From positions 248,001 to 312,000 of the forward strand of contig NZ_CP011530.1 of NCBI RefSeq assembly GCF_001605725.1: a stretch of DNA of 64,000 nt. The letters are read 5' to 3'. The stretch is from Mycobacteroides immunogenum. Lineage in GTDB: Bacteria; Actinomycetota; Actinomycetes; Mycobacteriales; Mycobacteriaceae. The notes beneath the pieces are model-generated. The model ran no database searches. It was given only the letters and a program-made list of their open reading frames with translations, and had not been told where the DNA came from. This document shows positions 26,542 through 33,581 of the stretch, piece after piece; the first letter of the stretch is position 1, and every line of letters begins with the position of its first letter. Position numbers and translations under genes: made by a program.

Positions 26542-27451
26542 GGAACTTGTCCACCTGCACGTCGTCGAGAACGGCCAGTGCGTCATCGGTCAGCACAGCC
26601 AGCGACGAATACAGGGTGACGAGGTACGAGGCGATGGCCGACCGGTTGATGCCGGTGAAGCGCACCGACAGGCCCGGGGCCTGCTCGCCGACCAGACCGG
26701 GCTGGAACAGGCCGACAACGCCCTGACGTTCCTCGCCGGTGCGCACCAGCAGGAACTTGGTCTTGGCGTCCTTCACCGGAACCTTGTCCGACGGGATGAT
26801 CGGGATGCCGCGCCAGGTGATGAACTGTGCGCCGAACAGGCTGACGACCACCGGCGGCACGCCGCGGCGGGTGGCTTCGCGGCCGAACGCCGCCACACCC
26901 AGCGGGTGCGTCAGGAAGAAACCGGGGGTCTTCCAGACCTTGGTGATCAGGGCGTCCAGATCATCCGGGGTGGGAGGGCCGCCGAGGGTCTTGATGGTCT
27001 GCTCCGGGGTGGCCTGGGCCAGCAGACCGTACTCGGCGTTGTTGATGAGCTCGCTTTCCTGCCGTTCCTTGATGGACTCGATGGTCAGGCGCAGCTGCTG
27101 GGCGATCTGGTCGTGCGGGCTGGAGTACAGGTCAGAGACCCGGGTGTTGATGTCCAGCAGGGTCGAGATGGTCCGCAGCGTGTACTCGCGCGGGTTGGTC
27201 TCGTAGTCGACGTAGGTCTGCGGCAGCGGTGCCTCGCCCTCGCCCTGCTCCTCGCTGTGGATCGCGACCTTATCGGGGTTGACCACGCGGTTGACGCGGT
27301 AGATGCCCGCTTCGACGGGAACCCAGTTCAGCAGGTGCAGCAGCCACCGCGGGGTGATCGTGGACAGCTGGGGAACTGTCTTGGTGGCATTGGCTAGCTG
27401 CCGTGCGGCAAGATTGCCGAGGGCCTGAGATTCGTTCTGGGCAGCGGGCAC
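26528..27451 (-). CDS. Family 2A encapsulin shell protein
   Basis: HK97-fold protein (307 residues) that self-assembles into a protein nanocompartment in the cytoplasm; family 2A shells enclose a cysteine desulfurase. Recognisable blocks are LLNWVPVEAGIYRVNRV, YTLRTISTLLDINTRVSDLYSSP (rearranged E-loop/P-domain) and the C-terminal SSLAVLTDDALAVLDDVQVDKFHAYK. I chose the GTG at 27451 because GAGGAGG lies eight bases upstream; an upstream extension to 27688 has unrelated, shadow-like composition. The cargo desulfurase follows directly. There is no inserted cyclic-nucleotide-binding domain, consistent with 2A rather than 2B. Confidence 0.9.
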   Translation of the reverse strand: MPAAQNESQALGNLAARQLANATKTVPQLSTITPRWLLHLLNWVPVEAGIYRVNRVVNPDKVAIHSEEQGEGEAPLPQTYVDYETNPREYTLRTISTLLDINTRVSDLYSSPHDQIAQQLRLTIESIKERQESELINNAEYGLLAQATPEQTIKTLGGPPTPDDLDALITKVWKTPGFFLTHPLGVAAFGREATRRGVPPVVVSLFGAQFITWRGIPIIPSDKVPVKDAKTKFLLVRTGEERQGVVGLFQPGLVGEQAPGLSVRFTGINRSAIASYLVTLYSSLAVLTDDALAVLDDVQVDKFHAYK

Positions 27452-27659
27452 AGCGGTTTCCTCCTCAGCGATGGGATCAAGACGTGATGTCTGAAATCCT
27501 AATCGCGATTGGGGCGCCGCATCAGGTAACGAACACCCGTGCGCCGAACTCGCCCGCGCCGGATTTCTCCGACACGCCGGAGCCTGGCGGAGCCGGATCG
27601 GACGCGCCCGCCAGCGGGCGGGGTGCCGAAGCAAACAGTGCCGAGCGCTCAGACATACG

Positions 27660-27665
27660 TAGACT
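27660..27665 (+). promoter_or_regulatory. -10 box for leaderless polycysteine ORF
   Basis: TAGACT (27660-27665) matches TANNNT and lies seven bases before the ATG at 27673, the spacing expected if transcription starts on the A of the start codon. No ribosome site is present, as expected for a leaderless mRNA. Confidence 0.6.
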
Positions 27666-27672
27666 GAATGGC

Positions 27673-27774
27673 ATGCAGCACGTCGCACTGTCGCACCGAC
27701 TCCGGGCGATCATCGCGCTGCGCGCCGACAGCACCGGGGCGCGCAGCGCTTCCGTGTGTTGCTGTTGTTGTTGA
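27673..27774 (+). CDS. Polycysteine leader peptide (33 residues, ends in five Cys)
   Basis: The ORF starts at ATG 27673 (MQHVALSHRLRAII) and ends SASVCCCCC before TGA. Leaderless short ORFs ending in consecutive cysteine codons are known in mycobacteria as cysteine-responsive attenuators of downstream genes: ribosome stalling at the Cys codons when cysteine is scarce raises expression. Here the -10 box fits leaderless initiation, a hairpin-capable segment follows (27801-27831), and the next gene begins 94 bp downstream. The peptide itself probably has no other role. The desulfurase/encapsulin operon diverges from the same intergenic region. Confidence 0.82.
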   Translation: MQHVALSHRLRAIIALRADSTGARSASVCCCCC

Positions 27775-27800
27775 TTCCCTAACCCCGCCCCTGGCATCCC

Positions 27801-27831
27801 GGGTCCCCGTCTCTCGACGTCATCGAGACCC
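27801..27831 (+). promoter_or_regulatory. Candidate attenuator stem-loop
   Basis: Between the polycysteine ORF and the next gene, GGGTC (27801-27805) can pair with GACCC (27827-27831), or alternatively TCTCGA (27812-27817) with TCGAGA (27823-27828). These mutually exclusive stems could form the switch expected of a translation-dependent attenuator. There is no U-tract. Confidence 0.4.
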
Positions 27832-27868
27832 TGGGCTGCATTCCGCCGGCACAAGGATCAACCAAACC

Positions 27869-29137
27869 ATGACCGCTCAATCTTTGCTAACACTTGTCGA
27901 ATGGCCGTCTGCCCGCATCACGGGCCGCCGCCGTCGTTCCAACGCGGAGGCGCTTCCGCAGCGTCTGACGAGGTACCGCGGAGGCACTTACTCGTCCACC
28001 GTGGACGAGGTTGTGTTCACTGACGGAACTTCTGCTCGCACAGATTTAATTCGCCTTAACCCCACCATCGCGGCCTATTCGCTCGATATCGCCGGTATCG
28101 CCCCGAACCTGCCGTCCGGCTATGCCGTGGCGGACTGGCTGTCGGTGGCCAACCTGCGCGCTCGCACCCGCGAATCGCAGGTGGCCTGGATTTTGGCGAA
28201 CTCCTTTCCGGCGCTCTCGACGGCGCGGCTGAGCCGCCGGTTGCGTGAGGCCGGGTATCTGGGCGAAGCCAATATCAAGGATCACGAGGCCATCGCCGGA
28301 ACGCAGGCGGCCATCTGGTTCCTCACCAACGGGGTGGAACTGGATACGGCGGCGCGCAACGTGCCCGCGGCAACGCGAAAGTCGCCGTCGTTCATCGAGT
28401 TTGAATTCCAGGAACGGCCCCAGCTGGGCGGTTTGACGGTACGGACCGGCGTGGGTCAGCAGCCCGCCGAGGTACGCCTGCACGCTTCTGTGGACGGGGC
28501 GGTATGGCGTGAGGTCTCGTCGTCGGAACTGCGCTTCACCGCAGGCGCGGCGCACTACGCCAAGGTGTTGGGAGTAGGCGCGACGGTTGCCGAAACTCGC
28601 CATGGCGCACCGGATCTCGGATACCGTTTCTATCGTCTTTATGTACAGGGCGGCACGGCCGAGATCGAGGACGTCGAATTCTGGCTGCATGACGCGCGCA
28701 ACCATCGCAACGCCGACCGTGTTGTGCAGTTGTACCGGTATCTGCTGGAGCAGTCCCTGCGCGCGGCCGGCCAGGTGGAGCATGTTCCCACCGTCGATGA
28801 TTCGCAGGCGGTGATGGCGGCGGGTCTTATGGGGCCCTTCGTGGTGGATTCCACCCGTCCCGTTCTGGTTTCGATCTCCGAGGGCGCCAAGGCCATGGAT
28901 ATTTCCGGCGCCGAGCTCACCGGGCCGGTGGAATCGGGGACACGTTTCTACGTGCGTCCCGCCGAACACGTTGCGACGGTGACGGTCTCGGTAGTGGACC
29001 CGGCCGCGACAGCGAGGGTGTTCACGGGGGTGGCCGAAGGACCGTTGACCCCGCTGGCTCTCGTGCATCCGGGCGCGCGGGACGTCCACGAACTGACTGT
29101 CGAATGGGCCGCCGCCGAGCTCTCACGGGTTAGCTAA
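27869..29137 (+). CDS. Thioester-domain (TQXA)-like protein lacking the thioester Cys
   Basis: A 422-residue protein with no signal peptide and no cysteine at all. Residues about 60-165 match thioester (TQXA) domains: the Gln motif GTQAAIWFLTNG is intact (Gln146), but the partner that is normally Cys in YCxD is Ser71 (AYSLDI), so the Cys-Gln thioester cannot form. Residues about 175-285 resemble a discoidin/F5-8C beta-sandwich, and the rest is beta-rich. The ATG at 27869 has AAGGA upstream; an open extension back to 27668 overlaps the leader peptide and is unlikely. It lies under the polycysteine leader. Function unknown. Confidence 0.6.
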   Translation: MTAQSLLTLVEWPSARITGRRRRSNAEALPQRLTRYRGGTYSSTVDEVVFTDGTSARTDLIRLNPTIAAYSLDIAGIAPNLPSGYAVADWLSVANLRARTRESQVAWILANSFPALSTARLSRRLREAGYLGEANIKDHEAIAGTQAAIWFLTNGVELDTAARNVPAATRKSPSFIEFEFQERPQLGGLTVRTGVGQQPAEVRLHASVDGAVWREVSSSELRFTAGAAHYAKVLGVGATVAETRHGAPDLGYRFYRLYVQGGTAEIEDVEFWLHDARNHRNADRVVQLYRYLLEQSLRAAGQVEHVPTVDDSQAVMAAGLMGPFVVDSTRPVLVSISEGAKAMDISGAELTGPVESGTRFYVRPAEHVATVTVSVVDPAATARVFTGVAEGPLTPLALVHPGARDVHELTVEWAAAELSRVS

Positions 29138-30177
29138 CGCCAGGCGCGCGCGAACCTCAGGAAGGCGTCATTCTCGTCCGGAGCCCCGATGGTGACCCGG
29201 ACGCCATCGACTCCAAAGGGGCGCACGATGATTCGCGCCTCGGCGGAGGCCTGGGCGAATTCGGTGGAGCGCTCACCCAGCGGTAACCACACGAAGTTGG
29301 CTTGCGACGGCGGGACGTCGTACCCAGCCGTACGCAGCGCGTCGGTTACCCGGGAACGTTCGGCGACAACGTCGTTGGTGCGGGTAAGTAGTTCCTCTGC
29401 CGCGCCCAGAGAGGCTACCGCGGCCGCCTGTGCGAGACTCGACGCGCTGAACGGCACATACACCTTGCCCAGGGTGGTGATCACGTCAGGATCGCCCACC
29501 GCGTAGCCGACACGTAGTCCGGCAAGGCCGTACGCCTTCGAGAAGGTGCGTAACACAATCACATTGGCGTGTTCGCGCGCCAGCGCAAGGCTGTCGGTGA
29601 AGTCTTCGCGGACATACTCGATATAGGCCTCGTCGATCGCGATGAGGATGTGGGGCGGTACCGACTCGATGAACTTGCGCAACTCGGCAGGACGTACCAC
29701 GGTGCCGGTGGGATTGTTCGGGTTGCACACGAAGATCAGCCGGGTGAGATCGGTCACCGCGGCCGCCATGGCATCCAGGTCGTAGGTGTGCTGGACCAGT
29801 GGCACCTGGACCGGGGTGGCGCCGGCGACCCGCACCACCAAGGGGTAGGTCTCAAAGGAACGCCAGCCGAACAGCACCTCGTCGCCCACCGTCGCGGTGA
29901 TCTGGACCAGCTGCTGGCACAGGCTCACCGATCCACACCCCACCGCGATGTGCTCGGGCGGCATGTCCACGTGCTTGGCCAGGTGCGAGCGCAGCTCGGC
30001 GTACCCGTTGTCGGGGTATCGGTTGATCAGCGAGGTGGCGTCGTCGATGGCGGCGCGCACGCTCGGCAGCGGTCCCTGCACGGTCTCGTTACTAGCGAGT
30101 TTGATGGCGCCGGGGACACTGCGGCCCGGTGTGTAGGCCGGTAGTTCGGTCAGCTCGGGGCGAAGTCGTGCGGGCAC
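29134..30177 (-). CDS. pat: Aromatic/histidinol-phosphate aminotransferase (Pat/HisC2 type)
   Basis: Fold-type I PLP aminotransferase of 347 residues, homologous to HisC. The pyridine-nitrogen Asp is in IAIDEAYIEY, the Schiff-base Lys in RTFSKAYGLAGLRVGY, and CNPNNPTGT binds the cofactor phosphate region. Mycobacterial Pat (Rv3772 type) transaminates aromatic amino acids, while HisC proper sits in the his operon; with no his genes nearby, the Pat assignment is preferred. It is convergent with the thioester-like gene, overlapping it by 4 bp. Confidence 0.85.
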   Translation of the reverse strand: MPARLRPELTELPAYTPGRSVPGAIKLASNETVQGPLPSVRAAIDDATSLINRYPDNGYAELRSHLAKHVDMPPEHIAVGCGSVSLCQQLVQITATVGDEVLFGWRSFETYPLVVRVAGATPVQVPLVQHTYDLDAMAAAVTDLTRLIFVCNPNNPTGTVVRPAELRKFIESVPPHILIAIDEAYIEYVREDFTDSLALAREHANVIVLRTFSKAYGLAGLRVGYAVGDPDVITTLGKVYVPFSASSLAQAAAVASLGAAEELLTRTNDVVAERSRVTDALRTAGYDVPPSQANFVWLPLGERSTEFAQASAEARIIVRPFGVDGVRVTIGAPDENDAFLRFARAWR

Positions 30178-30313
30178 CTCATCAGCCTATCGGGGCACGT
30201 GAAGCCGGATGACGACCAACGGCTTTGCCTTTCGGGCGCGCGGGCCTGTACTCTGTGCCCTCGGCGGTTCGGGATCCATTTTCAAGGGTTCGCAGTACCG
30301 CTCGGGAAGTTCA

Positions 30314-30402
30314 GGAGGCGTGCCAGAGCGGCCGAATGGGACTCACTGCTAATGAGTTGTCCCCTTTACGGGGGACCGGAGGTTCAAATCCTCTCGCCTC
30401 CG
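30314..30402 (+). tRNA. tRNA-Ser (anticodon GCT)
   Basis: An 89-base class II tRNA: acceptor GGAGGCG pairs with CGCCTCC before discriminator G; anticodon stem ACTCA/TGAGT holds CTGCTAA (anticodon GCT); the long variable arm CCCCTTTACGGGGG and T-loop GTTCAAATC are present. Confidence 0.95.
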
Positions 30403-30450
30403 CGTCGGTCTGCAGGCCAAACCTGTTGACCTGCAACAATTGAATAGCAC

Positions 30451-30526
30451 GCGCCCGTAGCTCAACGGATAGAGCATCTGACTACGGATCAGAAGGTTAG
30501 GGGTTCGAATCCCTTCGGGCGCACCA
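30451..30526 (+). tRNA. tRNA-Arg (anticodon ACG), integration target
   Basis: A 76-base tRNA including an encoded CCA: acceptor GCGCCCG pairs with CGGGCGC, discriminator A; anticodon stem TCTGA/TCAGA holds CTACGGA (anticodon ACG); T-loop GTTCGAATC. Its 3' part from 30490 is the element's attachment core, so the gene is kept intact by the integrated element. Only a 3' fragment is left at the other junction (57129). Confidence 0.95.
30490..30524 (+). repeat. attL core, 35 bp
   Basis: Identical over 35 bases to 57129-57163. It covers the anticodon-stem 3' side, variable loop, T arm and acceptor 3' strand of tRNA-Arg. Bases just outside differ (T at 30489 against A at 57128; C at 30525 against T at 57164), which sets the limits of the core. 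Confidence 0.93.
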
Positions 30527-30546
30527 TCAATGCAGGTCAGAGCGTT

Positions 30547-31794
30547 TTAGTTCTCGCCCACCACTCTCAAATTCGGCTTGGATGGGCGCTTATTGGGCGC
30601 AAATGGATTGAAGGCGTCCAGGGCGGCGGTGTTGTCCGGGGCGGAAATAGCGCGGTCGATGTAGTGCTTGCGGGTGATGTCCGGTGAGGAATGACCGAGC
30701 TGGGCGGCGGCGGCTTCGGCCCCGAACTCACGCTCGATGGCCGTGCCAGCCGTCTTGCGGAAGGTGCGTGGTGTGACCCAGGAGTAGTCGTCGCCTCTGA
30801 TCTCGCGCCAGCTCCGGTTGACGTTGTTCTTCCACCGCGCGGTGCCATTGCGACTCGGGAACACCAACTCGAACGGCAGACCCCGCCCGCGCTGGGCGAG
30901 GAGTGCCTGCCGCCCGTATTCGGGGAGGAGCAGGCGGCGGTAGCCGTGTTCGGACTTCGGTAGCGGTTGGCGTTGGCCCTTCTTATCGATAGTTCCTGCG
31001 ATGGTCACCGCTACTGGTTGCGTCTCGTCGTCCAGGTGTTCGATGTCGGCCCACTGGACGGCCAGAATCTCCCCGGTGCGCTCGCCGGTCGCCATGAGCA
31101 GGGCGACGATCTCCACCATGTCCACGCCGCGCTGCGGCCCGCCCTTGCCGGGTTTGCGTGCCTGCCATGACTGGGTGCGTGTCATCAGCTCCCGCACGTC
31201 TTCCGGAGTGAGCGTGCGCTTGTCGGACGGCGAACGTGGCGGCGTCTCCGTCTCGCGAACTGGGTTGTACTCCATGAGCCCCCAACGGACGCCGAGAGCA
31301 CAGGACTGCATCAGCACTGTCCGCACGTGCCGCTTGCGAGCAACGACCCCGGACAAATACCCGTCTGCGCGTTGGGTGCTCATCTCACGAAGACGAACAG
31401 CACCAATACCGGGGATGAGCACCTTCCGCGCCACGTCTATGTAAGTGTCCACGGTGTCGTCAGCGAGACTTCCTGCGCGTGTGTCCGTGACGCTGCGCCG
31501 TTTCGGCTCCAGGGTCTCCAGCCACTTCGCCACAAGGGCACTCAGCGGGGACTCGACGGTCAGCTCGTCGGCGGTACCAGCGCGCTTGCGGTTGAGAATC
31601 TTCTCCCGAAGTGCCGCTTTGGCTTTCGCCTCCGTCGCGCCATTGGCACGGACTTTTCGGGTCGTCCCGTCTTTGTCTCGGAACCGAGTTTCGGCTTGGT
31701 ACACACCGGAACGGAGGGGCATCGTGTAGATGTCTCCGTGACTTCCTATGGGCAATGGTGGACGCCCGGCCACTATTTCTTCCTCCACGTCCAT
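30547..31794 (-). CDS. int: Tyrosine recombinase (integrase)
   Basis: Site-specific integrase of 415 residues that should catalyse insertion at tRNA-Arg. It has an N-terminal arm-binding region (about 20-75), a SAM-like core-binding domain (about 82-180) and the catalytic domain (about 195-385). Catalytic residues visible are Arg239 (ATGERTGEIL), Arg346 (TPRTFRKTAGT; the usual His of HxxR is Arg343, a substitution I believe occurs in other actinobacterial integrases), His368 (QLGHSS) and nucleophile Tyr378 (RKHYIDR). It ends 23 bp from attL, the classic position. The ATG at 31794 overlaps the end of the repressor gene, suggesting co-expression. Confidence 0.93.
   Translation of the reverse strand: MDVEEEIVAGRPPLPIGSHGDIYTMPLRSGVYQAETRFRDKDGTTRKVRANGATEAKAKAALREKILNRKRAGTADELTVESPLSALVAKWLETLEPKRRSVTDTRAGSLADDTVDTYIDVARKVLIPGIGAVRLREMSTQRADGYLSGVVARKRHVRTVLMQSCALGVRWGLMEYNPVRETETPPRSPSDKRTLTPEDVRELMTRTQSWQARKPGKGGPQRGVDMVEIVALLMATGERTGEILAVQWADIEHLDDETQPVAVTIAGTIDKKGQRQPLPKSEHGYRRLLLPEYGRQALLAQRGRGLPFELVFPSRNGTARWKNNVNRSWREIRGDDYSWVTPRTFRKTAGTAIEREFGAEAAAAQLGHSSPDITRKHYIDRAISAPDNTAALDAFNPFAPNKRPSKPNLRVVGEN
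30583..30605 (+). repeat. Candidate integrase arm-type site, left end
   Basis: A 23-bp stretch holding two TGGGCGC units 11 bp apart, followed by AAATG. The same stretch with one mismatch lies at 56993-57015 near attR, in the same orientation. Here it falls inside the 3' end of the integrase gene. Confidence 0.55.
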
Positions 31795-32195
31795 GGCGGG
31801 TTTACTTGCCGACGGAAGGCTTCCCGCTCGAAGTCATCGAGCAGTTCGTCAGTCAGTGATCTGTCGCCGCGCAGCCAGAGATAGATGTCTTCTGCGCGCT
31901 CGGGGCTCGTGCCCGACAGCATCGCCTCCGCACCGGGGTCAGGATCCGCATCGCCATCCGCGACCCAGGGGGTCAGGAGTGTGATGGGCGAGACGCCGAG
32001 AGCTGCTGCGATGCAAGTCAACTGGTCAACGCTGACTCCACGCCTGCCAGACTCGATGTCAGTGATTCCCGAGCTGGACATGGGAGCGCCAAGTTCGTTC
32101 ATGCTCTGAGCCAGCGACCGCGACGAGACGCCCAAGACAGTCCGCAACCTCTTGAGATTCGCGCTGACCACTGCCGCCGTGTGCCGTTCATGCAT
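31773..32195 (-). CDS. XRE-family repressor
   Basis: A 140-residue protein with an N-terminal helix-turn-helix (about 10-70; SSRSLAQSMNELGAPMSSSGITDIESGRRG) and an acidic C-terminal half (about 85-140). By position, between integrase and a divergent excisionase-like gene, it is the likely maintenance repressor of the element. The start ATG at 32195 lies seven bases after TACTGT on the minus strand (32208-32203), so the mRNA is probably leaderless. Its 3' end overlaps the integrase start by 22 bp. Confidence 0.8.
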   Translation of the reverse strand: MHERHTAAVVSANLKRLRTVLGVSSRSLAQSMNELGAPMSSSGITDIESGRRGVSVDQLTCIAAALGVSPITLLTPWVADGDADPDPGAEAMLSGTSPERAEDIYLWLRGDRSLTDELLDDFEREAFRRQVNPPWTWRKK

Positions 32196-32202
32196 GCAGA
32201 AG

Positions 32203-32208
32203 ACAGTA
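32203..32208 (-). promoter_or_regulatory. -10 box of leaderless repressor transcript
   Basis: TACTGT read on the minus strand, seven bases upstream of the ATG at 32195. The remaining 115 bp to the divergent gene at 32324 are AT-richer than the surroundings and contain ATAC (32253-32256) facing GTAT (32263-32266), a possible operator half-site pair. Confidence 0.45.
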
Positions 32209-32323
32209 CCAGTCGCTCCGGAAAATTCCATGTCGTTGAGTGTGCATCAGCCATACTGACGTGTATAAATTGCGGTATGCTCTGAAATACAGTTCACGAA
32301 TTTGAGCGGAAAGGGAGTAGAAG

Positions 32324-32569
32324 ATGAAGCAAGGGAAGGTGAAAGCGCTGGTCAAGCACCCCACAGTCGAGGACGCGACAGCGCGAGTCATCGGACAGCC
32401 AGCGATTGACCTCGCTGACCTGGCGGTGCTGACGGGTGTGCATGTGTCCACCCTGCAACGCGCTGCGACCCGGGGTGACCTGCCCGTGCCGAGCGCACGG
32501 ATCGGGCAGCGCTGGATTATCCCGAGCGCCCCGGTGCGTGAGCTGCTGCACCTTGGGGAGGCGGCGTGA
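32324..32569 (+). CDS. xis: Excisionase-like HTH_17 DNA-binding protein
   Basis: An 81-residue protein whose central region (IDLADLAVLTGVHVSTLQRAATRGDLPVPSARIGQRWIIPS) is a MerR-like winged helix of the HTH_17/Xis type. Such proteins bend DNA at att sites to direct excision, or act as small regulators. AAAGGGAG lies 5-12 bases before the ATG. It is divergent from the repressor gene and overlaps the next gene, fitting a repressor-controlled early operon. The excisionase role is inferred from position; a second HTH_17 protein exists at 43577. Confidence 0.75.
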   Translation: MKQGKVKALVKHPTVEDATARVIGQPAIDLADLAVLTGVHVSTLQRAATRGDLPVPSARIGQRWIIPSAPVRELLHLGEAA

Positions 32570-33138
32570 TGGCGCTTGCGATGACCCGCGTGGAGAAGTT
32601 GCTGACGGTCGGGCCATGCGTCGGTGATGAGGAGCTGCTCGCGGAACTCACCCCAGAGCACCTGCGAGCGGCCCTGCGGCACAAGCGCACGCGCACGCGC
32701 TACGGGTGGGCGCTGGGGGAACCGCTGCGGTGGTGGGCGCAGCACGAGGCCACGCTCACCCTCGTCCGGCTGGACACTCTTGCGGCGATGGTCGTGCTCG
32801 CGGACTCGCTGACCTACCTTCCGTGTGACGATCGGGCCTTCAGAACGGATGTCCAGGAACTTGTGGACGACGCGGTGGCGACAGTCACTCGCGTGGAGGA
32901 GCTGCTGCGGCGTGGGTACCCGGCGCAGTGGGCGACCAAGATGGCACGCAGCGTGGCCGGAATCGAACTGCCCGAACTGGTGGTGTCGGAGATGGTGCGG
33001 CGCGTGACTCCATCCACGATAGGACAAAACAGTTGGCACGCGACCCCATCCATGAGGGAACAAAGCGTTTGGTATGCACACAGATTGGAGGACGACGACG
33101 AGTACGTGGGGTGGACTTGCGGCCGTCTTTGCGATTGA
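32569..33138 (+). CDS. Hypothetical protein with short tandem duplication
   Basis: About 189 residues, helical, with no recognised domain. The ATG at 32569 overlaps the stop of the excisionase-like gene, so it is coupled to it. Near the C-terminus the DNA carries two 36-bp imperfect tandem units (33003-33038, 33039-33074), giving TPSTIGQNSW and TPSMREQSVW in the protein. The acidic end (EDDDEYVGWTCGRLCD) has two cysteines. Probably an element maintenance or regulation protein; function unknown. Confidence 0.6.
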   Translation: MALAMTRVEKLLTVGPCVGDEELLAELTPEHLRAALRHKRTRTRYGWALGEPLRWWAQHEATLTLVRLDTLAAMVVLADSLTYLPCDDRAFRTDVQELVDDAVATVTRVEELLRRGYPAQWATKMARSVAGIELPELVVSEMVRRVTPSTIGQNSWHATPSMREQSVWYAHRLEDDDEYVGWTCGRLCD

Positions 33139-33203
33139 GGACGGGGTGTTGCCGACTCGTCACAGAGTGCGGCACACGGGGCTCGCGACCTCGGCACCCA
33201 CGA

Positions 33204-33257
33204 TGCGCCGAAAAATGTTGGCGCACAAGAGAAAACCCCGCCGTTGCAGCGGCGGGG
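33204..33257. promoter_or_regulatory. Two consecutive stem-loops
   Basis: TGCGCC (33204-33209) pairs with GGCGCA (33220-33225), and CCCCGCCG (33236-33243) pairs with CGGCGGGG (33250-33257) around a six-base loop. On the minus strand the second stem is followed by TTTT. They lie between two plus-strand genes and directly before the ribosome site at 33268, so they may terminate upstream transcription or mask translation. Confidence 0.5.
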
Positions 33258-33277
33258 CTCAGCGAGAAAGGAACGAG

Positions 33278-33469
33278 ATGACCGAGAAAGATGATAACAC
33301 GTGCGAGGTGTGTGGGAAGCCGCTCGACGCGGAGGACTGGTACCCCACCGCGCCATGGGTACCCAAGCGCCTAGGCGGCGCTGGACGACCTGCCTGTGCC
33401 GATAAGCGCGGCAAGCTGACCGAGGTGCTCGATGAGATGGGAGTCGAGTACAGCATTCAGCCCCTGTAA
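33278..33469 (+). CDS. Small CxxC protein, 63 residues
   Basis: Begins MTEKDDNTCEVCGKPLDAEDW, with one CxxC pair and one further Cys (RPACADK), suggesting half of a zinc ribbon. AAAGGAACGAG precedes the ATG at 33278. It ends just before a strong terminator at 33483. No family is recognised. The WCS-type half of the ribbon found in the two methyltransferases of this element is absent. Confidence 0.6.
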   Translation: MTEKDDNTCEVCGKPLDAEDWYPTAPWVPKRLGGAGRPACADKRGKLTEVLDEMGVEYSIQPL

Positions 33470-33482
33470 GTCCGTCCATTAG

Positions 33483-33516
33483 AAACCCCGGAGCCCACTT
33501 TTCTCCGGGGGTTTCT
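33483..33516 (+). terminator. Bidirectional intrinsic terminator
   Basis: AAACCCCGGAG (33483-33493) and CTCCGGGG plus GTTT (33503-33514) form an 8-bp GC stem with A-run and T-run on the two sides, so it can work on both strands. It ends the operon from 32324. Confidence 0.75.
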
Positions 33517-33546
33517 TCATGTCTGGGGGACGTGCGCCCATCGCGA

Positions 33547-33575
33547 TTGCCCATGTCTCCCAGTGCCTCTAGCGT
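33547..33575 (+). promoter_or_regulatory. Sigma-A type promoter, leaderless
   Basis: TTGCCC (33547-33552), 17-bp spacer, TAGCGT (33570-33575), then six bases to the ATG at 33582, so transcription should begin at the start codon. Confidence 0.6.
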
Positions 33576-33581
33576 CGAGTC

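Noticed and set aside
26528..27688. Encapsulin start far upstream (386 codons)
   Set aside because: The first 79 codons are shadow-like and overlap the divergent leader region; the GTG at 27451 has GAGGAGG at the right distance and gives the family length.
27668..27868. N-terminal extension of the thioester-like protein from ATG 27668
   Set aside because: The added peptide is Arg/Pro/Cys-rich and unlike the rest; it overlaps the polycysteine ORF, and the ATG at 27869 has a ribosome site.
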